Shown here: piece after piece, positions 26,204 to 34,526 of the stretch | How the letters are laid out: each line of letters opens with the position of its first letter | How positions within the stretch are numbered: position 1 is the first letter of the stretch | Assembly: GCF_025399795.1 (NCBI RefSeq) | Contig: NZ_JAODTZ010000008.1 | Location: 62,001-126,000, forward strand | Direction of reading: 5' to 3' | DNA length: 64,000 nucleotides | From: Streptomyces rhizosphaerihabitans | Lineage (GTDB): Bacteria; Actinomycetota; Actinomycetes; Streptomycetales; Streptomycetaceae | The notes under the pieces: generated by a model | Seen by the model: the letters and a program-made list of their open reading frames with translations, nothing else | Told to the model about the DNA's origin: nothing | Databases searched by the model: none | Made by a program: the position numbers and the translations under genes

Positions 26204-27235
26204 TCAGTGCTCGACGACGCGGTCGAACTGCGTGGTGGTGTGCCGCAGATGGGCCACCAGTTCGTCGCCGACCTTCGGCTCAGTGGCGTCGTGGGGCACG
26301 AAGAGGATCGAGACCTGCATGTGCGGGGGCTCGGCGAACCAGCGCTGCTTGCCCGCCCAGACGAACGGAGAAAGGTTCCGGTTGACAGTCGCGAGGCCGG
26401 CGCGTGCGACGCCTTTGGCACGCGGCATGACGCCGTGCAGTGCCTTGGGGGCTTCCAGGCCCACTCCGTGCGAGGTGCCGCCCGCCACGACCACGAGCCA
26501 GCCGTCCGAGGCCGCCTTCTGTTGCCGGTAGCCGAAACGGTCGCCCTTGGAGACGCGTGTGACGTCCAGGACGGCCCCGCGGTATTCGGTGGCCTCGTGG
26601 TCCCCCAGCCACAACCGCGTGCCGATACGGGCGCGGAAGTGGGTCTGCGGGAACTGCCGCTGAAGTCGCGCGAGTTCCTCGGCCTTGAGGTGGCTGACGA
26701 ACATCGTGTGCAGGGGCAGGCGGGCCGCACGGAGGCGGTCCATCCAGCCGATGACCTCCTCGACGGCGTCCGAACCGTCGGTGCGGTCCAGCGGCAGGTG
26801 GATCGCGAAGCCCTCCAGCCGGATGTTCTCGATGGCGGAGTGCAGATGCGGAAGATCCTGCTCGCTCACGCCGTGCCGCTTCATCGAGGACATCACCTCG
26901 ATGACGACTCGGGCGCCCACAAGGCCGTACACGCCGTCGATGGACGACACGGAGCGAATGACACGGTCGGGCAGCGGAACGGGCTCCTCGCCGCGCCTGA
27001 ACGGCGTCAGGACCAGCAGATCGCCGCCGAACCAGTCCTTGATCCGGGCGGCCTCGTACGTGGTGCCGACGGCGAGGATGTCCGATCCCAGACGGGTGGC
27101 CTCGTCCGCGAGCCGTTCGTGGCCGAAGCCGTAGCCGTTGCCCTTGCAGACGGGGACGAGTCCCGGAAACTGCTCGGACACCTGCTTGTGGTGTGCCCGC
27201 CAGCGCGCGGTGTCGACGTAGAGCGTGAGCGCCAT
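26204..27235 (-). CDS. Alanine-racemase-like PLP protein, catalytic Tyr missing
   Basis: A 343-residue fold-type III PLP protein. The cofactor lysine motif is present (VCKGNGYGFG, Lys31), as is the arginine-containing segment ARIGTRLWLGD. The usual GYADG motif, whose Tyr is the second catalytic base of alanine racemase, is replaced by AGGTSHG near residue 250. A normal two-base racemase reaction is therefore doubtful. It lies 128 bases downstream of femX on the same strand, so a role in wall precursor synthesis is likely. It may act on another amino acid or bind PLP without racemising. Confidence 0.8.
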   Translation of the reverse strand: MALTLYVDTARWRAHHKQVSEQFPGLVPVCKGNGYGFGHERLADEATRLGSDILAVGTTYEAARIKDWFGGDLLVLTPFRRGEEPVPLPDRVIRSVSSIDGVYGLVGARVVIEVMSSMKRHGVSEQDLPHLHSAIENIRLEGFAIHLPLDRTDGSDAVEEVIGWMDRLRAARLPLHTMFVSHLKAEELARLQRQFPQTHFRARIGTRLWLGDHEATEYRGAVLDVTRVSKGDRFGYRQQKAASDGWLVVVAGGTSHGVGLEAPKALHGVMPRAKGVARAGLATVNRNLSPFVWAGKQRWFAEPPHMQVSILFVPHDATEPKVGDELVAHLRHTTTQFDRVVEH

Positions 27236-27363
27236 GGCCGGTCCCGGAACCTTTCTTGTGGCTGCGGTGTATCAGGGGTATGAAAAGGAATTGTCGCTGA
27301 TTCGCAGGGCCGATGGGGCGATGCCGGGCTGGTTCAGCGGCCCGGCATGCGATCCGGGGCCGC

Positions 27364-28485
27364 TCAGCGGCGTGACATGTAGATGTCGAGCGCCTTGTGG
27401 AGCAGCTTGTTGAGCGGGAAGTCCCACTCGCCGAGGTACTCGGCAGCCTCTCCGCCCGTGCCCACCTTGAACTGGATCAGGCCGAAGAGGTGATCGGTCT
27501 CGTCCAGCGAGTCGGAGATGCCGCGCAGGTCGTAGACCGTGGCTCCCAGGGCGTACGAGTCGCGCAGCATGCGCCACTGCATCGCGTTCGAGGGCCGGAC
27601 CTCGCGTCCGATGTTGTCCGAGGCGCCGTAGGAGTACCAGACGTGTCCGCCGACGACGAGCATCGTCGCGGCCGACAGGTTCACCCCGTCGTGACGCGCG
27701 AAGTAGAGCCGCATGCGGTTGGGGTCCTCGGTGTTGAGGGCCGTCCACATGCGCTGGAAGTACGACAGCGGGCGGGGCCTGAAGTGGTCGCGCAGCGCGG
27801 TGATCTCGTACAGCCGCTGCCACTCCTCCAGGTCCTGGTAGCCGCCCTGGACGACCTCGACGCCCGCCTTCTCGGCCTTCTTGATGTTGCGGCGCCACAG
27901 CTGGTTGAAGTTCCTGTGGACCTCTTCGAGGGAACGGTTGGCCAGCGGCACCTGGAAGACATAGCGGGGCTGGACGTCGCCGAAGCCGGCACCGCCGTCC
28001 TCACCCTGCTGCCAGCCCATGCGGCGCAGCTTGTCGGCGACCTCGAAGGCGCGCGGTTCGATGAAGTCGGCCTCGATGTCGCGCAGGCGCTTCACGTCCG
28101 GGTTCTGGATGCCGCCCTTGATGGACGTGGCTTCCCAGCGCCGGATGATCACCGGCGGACCCATCTTCACCGAGAAGGCGCCCTGGTGCTTGAGGTGCGC
28201 GAGCATCGGCTGCAGCCAGTCGTCGAGGTTCGGCGCGAACCAGTTGATGACCGGGCCTTCGGGCAGATAGGCGAGATAGCGCTTGATCTTGGGCAGCTGG
28301 CGGTACAGCACCAGGCCCGCGCCGACCATCTGACCGGTCCTGTCGTCGAACCATCCGAGGTTCTCGGAGCGCCACTCGGCCTTTACGTCTGCCCAGGCGG
28401 GGACCTGCATGTGACTGGCCGCGGGCAGGCTCTGGATGTATGCCAGATGCTGCTCTCGGCTGATGGTCCTCAGGGTCAGGCTCAT
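27364..28485 (-). CDS. femX: FemX-type peptidoglycan branch aminoacyltransferase
   Basis: A 373-residue FemABX-family enzyme with two GNAT-like folds. In Streptomyces, FemX adds the single glycine bridge to lipid II, using glycyl-tRNA. Family features include RRNIKKAEKAGVEV in the middle and the C-terminal HLFGLIQFKVGTGGE segment. It is followed by the racemase-like gene and preceded by a small membrane protein gene on the same strand. Confidence 0.9.
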   Translation of the reverse strand: MSLTLRTISREQHLAYIQSLPAASHMQVPAWADVKAEWRSENLGWFDDRTGQMVGAGLVLYRQLPKIKRYLAYLPEGPVINWFAPNLDDWLQPMLAHLKHQGAFSVKMGPPVIIRRWEATSIKGGIQNPDVKRLRDIEADFIEPRAFEVADKLRRMGWQQGEDGGAGFGDVQPRYVFQVPLANRSLEEVHRNFNQLWRRNIKKAEKAGVEVVQGGYQDLEEWQRLYEITALRDHFRPRPLSYFQRMWTALNTEDPNRMRLYFARHDGVNLSAATMLVVGGHVWYSYGASDNIGREVRPSNAMQWRMLRDSYALGATVYDLRGISDSLDETDHLFGLIQFKVGTGGEAAEYLGEWDFPLNKLLHKALDIYMSRR

Positions 28486-28648
28486 TCGGGGCGCTCCTCG
28501 GGCTGGTGTGTCCCCATGGGTACAGGGGCTCCGGCTCTCGCGCCGAAGCCTACTGCGCCCTGCGAGCGCCCCGACTGGCCGTATGGAACCTGGACCCCGG
28601 GGACGCGGCGTGAAGCGTCCCGAGGTCAGGGGAAAACGGACGTTCGAC

Positions 28649-28960
28649 TCAGATCAGACCACCGAAGAGGCCGCCGTGGGCCAGGCCGAGGTAGAAGCCG
28701 ACGCCCGAGAGACCGAGTCCTACGATCAGTCCGAAGCGCTCTCGGGTCGTCTCGGAGATGAACTGGCCATAGGCGCCGGCGAGGATCCCGACGAGGCCGG
28801 CCCAGGAGCTGAGCAGATGGAGACTGTGGAACATCGACGTGACGAAGGCCAGGATTCCGCACACCAGAGTCACCACGAGCAAGGTGTCCTGGAGCGGATG
28901 AGGCTTGCCGTCCGTGGCGAAGAGTGAGCCGGTGGTGCTGGGTCGCAATACCTGTGCCAT
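28649..28960 (-). CDS. Small membrane protein of unknown function
   Basis: A 103-residue protein with three hydrophobic segments (LLVVTLVCGILAFVTSMF, WAGLVGILAGAYG, FGLIVGLGLSGVGFYLGLA). ATG 28960 follows a perfect AGGAGG. It is conserved between femX and rpsF in Streptomyces; the function is unknown to me. Confidence 0.8.
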   Translation of the reverse strand: MAQVLRPSTTGSLFATDGKPHPLQDTLLVVTLVCGILAFVTSMFHSLHLLSSWAGLVGILAGAYGQFISETTRERFGLIVGLGLSGVGFYLGLAHGGLFGGLI

Positions 28961-29129
28961 AGGGCACCTCCTGCGGAAGGCGGCGCATCGTAGCGCCATA
29001 CACACCCGATGTGTACAGATTGACGGCCAACCCGGTCGGATTTCAACCGGAAGCAGGTGTGCAGGTACTCTGTAACCTCTGCACCGGTGTCTGCCCAGGC
29101 TCAGGCCAGGTCACGACAGGGATTGCCGC

Positions 29130-29153
29130 TCGGTTCGCCGATCGGCGAACCGA
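29130..29153. promoter_or_regulatory. 24-base perfect palindrome in the rpsF leader
   Basis: TCGGTTCGCCGA followed by its exact complement TCGGCGAACCGA. It lies 94 bases before the rpsF start. It could be an operator or an RNA hairpin. A second hairpin (CCACGG at 29201-29206 with CCGTGG at 29212-29217) lies nearer the gene. A leader site for S6:S18 autoregulation is possible but I could not identify it. Confidence 0.5.
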
Positions 29154-29246
29154 TTGTCAGTGGCGGCCGATACCGTTGCGTACGCATCACAACCCTCCTG
29201 CCACGGAACGACCGTGGCCGTTGAGTCCAAAGGAGGTGGGTTCCAC

Positions 29247-29537
29247 ATGCGTCACTACGAAGTGATGGTCATCCTCGACCCCGATCTGGAAGAGCGCGCC
29301 GTCGCCCCCCTGATCGAGAACTTCCTCTCCGTCGTCCGTGAGGGCAGCGGAAAGGTCGAAAAGGTCGACACCTGGGGCCGTCGTCGTCTCTCGTACGAGA
29401 TCAAGAAGAAGCCCGAGGGCATCTACTCGGTCATCGACCTGCAGGCCGAGCCTGCGGTCGTCAAGGAGCTCGACCGCCAGATGAACCTGAACGAGTCGGT
29501 CCTCCGGACCAAGGTCCTCCGTCCCGAGACCCACTGA
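29247..29537 (+). CDS. rpsF: 30S ribosomal protein S6
   Basis: A 96-residue S6, which pairs with S18 on the 30S platform. [12 protein letters not shown] and [18 protein letters not shown] are typical. ATG 29247 follows AAAGGAGG. First gene of the rpsF-ssb-rpsR-rplI operon. Confidence 0.97.
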   Translation: MRHYEVMVILDPDLEERAVAPLIENFLSVVREGSGKVEKVDTWGRRRLSYEIKKKPEGIYSVIDLQAEPAVVKELDRQMNLNESVLRTKVLRPETH

Positions 29538-29614
29538 GCTCTCCAGCTCAGCTGATCTCGGGCATCGAGTAGCAGCACCAGCAGCCAGCAGCAAACCCGC
29601 CGAGAGGTTCCCCC

Positions 29615-30223
29615 ATGGCAGGCGAGACCGTCATCACGGTCGTCGGCAATCTTGTCGACGACCCCGAGCTGCGCTTCACCCCTTCCGGTGCGGCGGTCGC
29701 GAAGTTCCGTGTCGCGTCCACCCCCCGCACCTTCGACCGTCAGACCAATGAGTGGAAGGACGGCGAGAGCCTGTTCCTGACCTGCTCGGTCTGGCGTCAG
29801 GCGGCGGAGAACGCCGCCGAGTCGCTCCAGCGAGGCATGCGCGTCATTGTGCAGGGCCGGCTGAAGCAGCGGTCCTACGAGGACCGTGAGGGCGTCAAGC
29901 GCACGGTCTACGAACTGGACGTAGAGGAAGTCGGTGCCAGCCTGAAGAGCGCCACGGCCAAGGTCACCAAGACCACGGGCCGAGGTGGCCAGGCCGGTTA
30001 CGGCGGCGGTGGCGGCGGCCAGCAGGGCGGCGGCTGGGGCGGTGGCTCCGGCGGCGCTCCGCAGGGCGGCGGCGCTCCTGGCGACGACCCCTGGGCCACC
30101 AGCGCTCCCGCCGGTGGCAACCAGGGCGGCGGCGGTGGCGGTGGCGGCTGGGGCGGAAGCTCCGGCGGTTCCGGCGGTTCTGGCGGTTCTGGCGGCGGCT
30201 ACTCGGACGAGCCCCCCTTCTAG
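29615..30223 (+). CDS. ssb: Single-stranded DNA-binding protein
   Basis: A 202-residue SSB. The OB fold covers about residues 1-110 ([21 protein letters not shown]). A flexible glycine-rich linker follows, ending in the acidic DEPPF tip that recruits replication and repair proteins. It is co-transcribed with rpsF and rpsR and is the main replicative SSB by context. Confidence 0.97.
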   Translation: MAGETVITVVGNLVDDPELRFTPSGAAVAKFRVASTPRTFDRQTNEWKDGESLFLTCSVWRQAAENAAESLQRGMRVIVQGRLKQRSYEDREGVKRTVYELDVEEVGASLKSATAKVTKTTGRGGQAGYGGGGGGQQGGGWGGGSGGAPQGGGAPGDDPWATSAPAGGNQGGGGGGGGWGGSSGGSGGSGGSGGGYSDEPPF

Positions 30224-30280
30224 GCCTCAGGGCCGAGGGTGGGCCGTACTCCCACTTCTTGATCACACAGGAGATACACC

Positions 30281-30517
30281 ATGGCGAAGCCGCCTGTGCG
30301 CAAGCCTAAGAAGAAGGTCTGCGCGTTCTGCAAGGACAAGGTCACGTACGTGGACTACAAGGACACGAACATGCTGCGGAAGTTCATTTCCGACCGCGGC
30401 AAGATCCGTGCCCGCCGCGTGACCGGCAACTGCACGCAGCACCAGCGTGACGTCGCCACGGCTGTGAAGAACAGCCGTGAGATGGCACTGCTGCCCTACA
30501 CGTCCACCGCGCGATAA
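30281..30517 (+). CDS. rpsR: 30S ribosomal protein S18 (cysteine-containing, zinc-type)
   Basis: A 78-residue S18. It retains CAFC near residue 15 and CTQH later, so this is the zinc-binding (C+) version; cysteine-free paralogues are typically induced in zinc starvation. It lies in the main S6 operon, 57 bases after ssb. Confidence 0.96.
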   Translation: MAKPPVRKPKKKVCAFCKDKVTYVDYKDTNMLRKFISDRGKIRARRVTGNCTQHQRDVATAVKNSREMALLPYTSTAR

Positions 30518-30535
30518 AGGAAGGGTGACCGACAC

Positions 30536-30982
30536 ATGAAGATCATCCTTACCCACGAGGTCTCCGGCCTCGGTGCCGCGGGCGACGTCGTTGACGTCAA
30601 GGACGGTTACGCTCGCAACTACCTGATCCCGCGGAACTTTGCGATCCGCTGGACCAAGGGTGGCGAGAAGGACGTCGAGCAGATCCGTCGCGCTCGCAAG
30701 ATCCACGAGATCGCGACCATCGAGCAGGCCAACGAGATCAAGGCCCGCCTCGAGGGTGTCAAGGTTCGTCTGGCCGTTCGCTCCGGCGACGCCGGTCGTC
30801 TCTTCGGTTCCGTCACCCAGGCCGACGTCGCTTCGGCGATCAAGGCTTCCGGTGGCCCCGACGTCGACAAGCGCCGCATCGAGCTGGGCTCGCCCATCAA
30901 GACCCTGGGCGCCCACGAGACGTCCGTGCGTCTGCACCCCGAGGTTGCCGCCAAGGTCAACATCGAGGTTGTTGCTGCCTGA
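30536..30982 (+). CDS. rplI: 50S ribosomal protein L9
   Basis: A 148-residue L9. The N-terminal RNA-binding domain has [21 protein letters not shown], then the long central helix and C-terminal domain. It starts 18 bases after rpsR. A terminator follows at 31008-31036. Confidence 0.97.
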   Translation: MKIILTHEVSGLGAAGDVVDVKDGYARNYLIPRNFAIRWTKGGEKDVEQIRRARKIHEIATIEQANEIKARLEGVKVRLAVRSGDAGRLFGSVTQADVASAIKASGGPDVDKRRIELGSPIKTLGAHETSVRLHPEVAAKVNIEVVAA

Positions 30983-31007
30983 GTGCAGCGCTCGGCATAG
31001 CTGAGAG

Positions 31008-31036
31008 AAGGGCCGTACCCCTCGGGTACGGCCCTT
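31008..31036 (+). terminator. Terminator of the rpsF-rplI operon
   Basis: A perfect 13-pair stem (31008-31020 with 31024-31036) with loop CTC, followed by TCGCTTTCC. Confidence 0.85.
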
Positions 31037-31145
31037 TCGCTTTCCCTGAGGCTGCTTCTCCCGAGCGGGGCCGCTTCCCTGAGGCTGCTTCTCCAGGGCG
31101 CGTCCGCGTCGGTTCTCCGTGGATGCCAGGGATCGTCGTCTCGTC

Positions 31146-31159
31146 GTTTCACGTGAAAC
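31146..31159. other. parS: parS site between rplI and the MATE gene
   Basis: A perfect GTTTCACGTGAAAC between convergent genes. Confidence 0.94.
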
Positions 31160-31187
31160 CTAGTCTCCGCGGAACGGTCGGATCATT

Positions 31188-32525
31188 TCAGCGCGTCGCC
31201 CCTGTGACGATCCAGCGGCCCGAGCGGGAGCGCACCCACAGGGTCAGCATCCGCATCGTCATCATCAGCGTCATCGCTCCCCAGAGCGCGGTCAGCCCGC
31301 CACCGAGAAAGGGAACGAGCAGGGCGACGGGGGTGAAGACCGCCAGCGTGAGCAGCATGGCCCAGGCCAGGTACGGTCCGTCTCCCGCGCCCATCAGCAC
31401 GCCGTCCAGGACGAAGACGATCCCGCAGATCGGCTGGGAGGCAGCGACCATCACCAGAGCGGGCAGCGCCGCGTTCTGCACACCCGAGTCGCCGCTGAAC
31501 AGCGGAAGGAACAGGGGGCGAGCCGCGATGACCAGCAGACCGAGTGCGACTCCGGTGACGAGACCCCACTGCACTATGCGACGGCACGCCTCACGGGCAC
31601 CCTGGGCGTCGTCCGCGCCGAGACAGCGCCCGATGATGGCCTGTCCCGCGATGGCGATGGCATCGAGCGCGAAGGCGAGCAGACTCCACAGCGACAGGAT
31701 GATCTGGTGTGCCGCCATGTCGGCGTCCCCGAGCCGGGCGGCGACAGCCGTGGCGATCAGGAGGATCGCGCGGAGCGACAACGTACGGACGAGCAGCGGG
31801 GTGCCGGCCTGAGCGCAGGCCCGGATGCCGGTGACGTCCGGCCGCAGGGAAGCGCCGTACTCCCGGGCTCCGCGGACGACGACGTACAGATAGACGGCGG
31901 CCATACCGCACTGAGCGATGACCGTGCCCCAGGCGGAGCCGGCGATACCGAGGCCGACGCCGTAGACAAGGACAAGGTTGAGGACCGCGTTGGCGACGAA
32001 GCCTCCGACGGCGACGTACAGCGGGGTCTTCGTGTCCTGGAGCCCGCGCAGTATTCCGGTGGAGGCCAGCACGACGAGCATGGCGGGGATGCCGAGTACC
32101 GAGATCCGCAGATAGGTCGTCGCGTACGGGGCCGCGGTGTCGGAGGCGCCGAACAACTCCATGAGGGAGGGTGCGGTGGGCAGGGCGACGGCGATCACGG
32201 CCGCGCCGATGAGCAGGGCGAGCCAGATGCCGTCCATGCCCTGGCGGATCGCGGCTCGCAGATCGCCGGCGCCGACTCGGCGGGCGACTGCGGCCGTAGT
32301 GGCATAGGCGAGGAAGACGAAGACGCCGACGGCTGTCATGAGAAGGGCTGAGGCGACGCCGAGTCCAGCCAGTTGCGCGGTGCCGAGATGGCCGACGATG
32401 GCGCTGTCGGCCAGCACGAAGAGAGGCTCGGCGACGAGTGCGCCGAACGCCGGAACGGCCAGCGCGACGATCTCTCGGTCGTGCCGGCGGCGGACGGCCC
32501 TGGGCGCCGCGGAAGCCTGTGTCAT
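31188..32525 (-). CDS. MATE-family efflux transporter (DinF-like)
   Basis: A 445-residue exporter with 12 hydrophobic segments in two related halves. The first half has FVLADSAIVGHLGTAQLAGLG, typical of the DinF branch. The substrate is unknown. Starts at 32525, 32531 (ATG) and 32534 (TTG) are close together. A TAGATT -10-like element lies just upstream (minus strand), so the transcript may be leaderless or nearly so. It is divergent from dnaB. Confidence 0.85.
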   Translation of the reverse strand: MTQASAAPRAVRRRHDREIVALAVPAFGALVAEPLFVLADSAIVGHLGTAQLAGLGVASALLMTAVGVFVFLAYATTAAVARRVGAGDLRAAIRQGMDGIWLALLIGAAVIAVALPTAPSLMELFGASDTAAPYATTYLRISVLGIPAMLVVLASTGILRGLQDTKTPLYVAVGGFVANAVLNLVLVYGVGLGIAGSAWGTVIAQCGMAAVYLYVVVRGAREYGASLRPDVTGIRACAQAGTPLLVRTLSLRAILLIATAVAARLGDADMAAHQIILSLWSLLAFALDAIAIAGQAIIGRCLGADDAQGAREACRRIVQWGLVTGVALGLLVIAARPLFLPLFSGDSGVQNAALPALVMVAASQPICGIVFVLDGVLMGAGDGPYLAWAMLLTLAVFTPVALLVPFLGGGLTALWGAMTLMMTMRMLTLWVRSRSGRWIVTGATR

Positions 32526-32713
32526 GAGCATCAATCTAATCTTCCACAGGTAAGAGATGCAAAGCGCGAAGGACCCTTACTCTCTGTCGTGCGGGGTGTG
32601 TCGTGGCGCACTGTTTGCTGCGATCTTGATCCGACTGGGGAAGTTTTTCTTCTGCACAGCCGGTGGATGGGGAAATGCCAGGTCAGAGCGTGTTCGCCTG
32701 AAGGGCTGAGGGC

Positions 32714-32802
32714 TTGTTCACAGGGCTGTCCACCGGGTCGTGCACAGGTTTCGCGGAGTTCTCCACAGCATCGGGGCCGTCGTCCACATGGCCTGTGGAT
32801 AA
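32714..32802. promoter_or_regulatory. Cluster of six DnaA-box-like sequences upstream of dnaB
   Basis: Five same-strand boxes start at 32714 (TTGTTCACA), 32726 (CTGTCCACC), 32738 (TCGTGCACA), 32759 (TTCTCCACA) and 32780 (TCGTCCACA). A reverse box TGTGGATAA (TTATCCACA) is at 32794-32802. Steps are 12, 12, 21, 21 and 14 bases. Three fit the Streptomyces consensus and three have one mismatch. The cluster is in the 459-base gap between the MATE gene and dnaB, about 180 bases before dnaB. DnaA binding is inferred. Confidence 0.65.
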
Positions 32803-32984
32803 CCGGATTGGCTGACGGTGCCCGCGGGCCTAACGTGGTGCGGCGCCCGTTCTCTCCTCCGTCCTCGGAAAACACGCAAAACCGACGTGTGAGAACCGGA
32901 GTTGGGCAGCTCACATGTCAGTGCCGTGCCGTAGAAATTGAAGGCACTGCTAGGTCCGCTCTGCGGACGGGAGGAGGTGGCTCG

Positions 32985-34454
32985 GTGACTATTTCCGAGC
33001 CCTTGGACGACCCCTGGGCGGACAGTGGTCCCAGTGATCGTCTGCCCTCGTCCCGCCGGCGTGGGAACGGTGGCCGAGGCCGCGACGAGCAGCACGACCG
33101 GGACAACGGGTCATGGGAAAGCGGCGGTTCGTCCTTCGAACGGGTACCGCCGCAGGACCTCGACGCCGAGCAGTCCGTCCTCGGTGGCATGCTCCTGTCG
33201 AAGGACGCCATCGCCGACGTCGTCGAGGTGCTCAAGGGCCACGATTTCTACCGGCCTGCGCACGAGACCATCTACGGCGCGATCCTCGACCTGTACGCGA
33301 AGGGCGAGCCGGCCGACCCGATCACGGTCGCGGCCGAGCTCACCAAGCGTGGCGAGATCACCAAGGTCGGCGGCCCACCGTATCTGCACACGCTGGTCCA
33401 GACGGTCCCGACCGCGGCGAACGCCGAGTACTACGCGGAGATCGTGCACGAGCGCGCGGTCCTGCGCCGCCTGGTCGAGGCGGGCACGCGGATCACACAG
33501 ATGGGGTACGCGGCCGACGGCGACGTCGATGAGATCGTCAACAGCGCCCAGGCGGAGATCTACGCGGTCACCGAGCAGCGGACCACCGAGGACTATCTGC
33601 CGCTCGGCGACATCATGGAGGGCGCGCTCGACGAGATCGAGGCGATCGGATCGCGTTCGGGGGAGATGACCGGCGTACCGACCGGCTTCACCGACCTCGA
33701 CTCGCTGACCAACGGCCTGCATCCCGGGCAGATGATCATTATCGCGGCTCGTCCCGCCATGGGTAAGTCGACGCTGGCGCTGGACTTCGCCCGTGCCTGC
33801 TCGATCAAGCACAACATGCCCAGCGTGATCTTCTCGCTCGAAATGGGCCGCAACGAGATCGCGATGCGCCTGCTGTCCGCCGAGGCGCGCGTGGCTCTGC
33901 ACCACATGCGGTCCGGCACCATGACCGACGAGGACTGGACCCGGCTCGCCCGCCGTATGCCGGACGTCTCGGCCGCCCCGCTCTACATCGACGACTCCCC
34001 GAACCTGTCGATGATGGAGATCCGTGCCAAGTGCCGCCGCCTCAAGCAGCGCGCCGATCTGAAGCTCGTCATCATCGACTATCTGCAGCTGATGCAGTCG
34101 GGCGGCAAGCGGTCCGAGAGCCGTCAGCAGGAGGTCTCCGACATGTCGCGAAACCTGAAGCTGCTGGCCAAGGAGCTGGAACTGCCGGTGATCGCGCTGT
34201 CACAGCTCAACCGTGGCCCCGAGCAGCGCACGGACAAGAAGCCCATGGTCTCCGACCTGCGTGAGTCCGGGTCGATCGAGCAGGACGCGGACATGGTCAT
34301 CCTGCTCCACCGCGAGGACGCGTACGAGAAGGAGTCCCCCCGCGCCGGCGAGGCCGACATCATCGTCGGCAAGCACCGTAACGGCCCGACGGCCACGATC
34401 ACGGTGGCCTTCCAGGGTCATTACTCGCGCTTCGTGGACATGGCACAGACCTGA
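32985..34454 (+). CDS. dnaB: Replicative DNA helicase DnaB
   Basis: A 489-residue hexameric helicase that unwinds DNA at the fork. The N-terminal domain starts near residue 50 (PPQDLDAEQSVLGGMLLS). The RecA-like domain has the Walker A motif ARPAMGKST, the Walker B region LVIIDYLQLM, and the DnaB signature SQLNRGPEQR. GTG 32985 follows GGGAGGAGG. The first 45 residues are a polar extension. No intein is present. Confidence 0.97.
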   Translation: MTISEPLDDPWADSGPSDRLPSSRRRGNGGRGRDEQHDRDNGSWESGGSSFERVPPQDLDAEQSVLGGMLLSKDAIADVVEVLKGHDFYRPAHETIYGAILDLYAKGEPADPITVAAELTKRGEITKVGGPPYLHTLVQTVPTAANAEYYAEIVHERAVLRRLVEAGTRITQMGYAADGDVDEIVNSAQAEIYAVTEQRTTEDYLPLGDIMEGALDEIEAIGSRSGEMTGVPTGFTDLDSLTNGLHPGQMIIIAARPAMGKSTLALDFARACSIKHNMPSVIFSLEMGRNEIAMRLLSAEARVALHHMRSGTMTDEDWTRLARRMPDVSAAPLYIDDSPNLSMMEIRAKCRRLKQRADLKLVIIDYLQLMQSGGKRSESRQQEVSDMSRNLKLLAKELELPVIALSQLNRGPEQRTDKKPMVSDLRESGSIEQDADMVILLHREDAYEKESPRAGEADIIVGKHRNGPTATITVAFQGHYSRFVDMAQT

Positions 34455-34526
34455 TCCGGCGTCCTGCGGGGCACGCTTCGGATCAATCCGCTCGACGTTC
34501 GGTGCCAGGGCGGGTGGACTGGTGCC

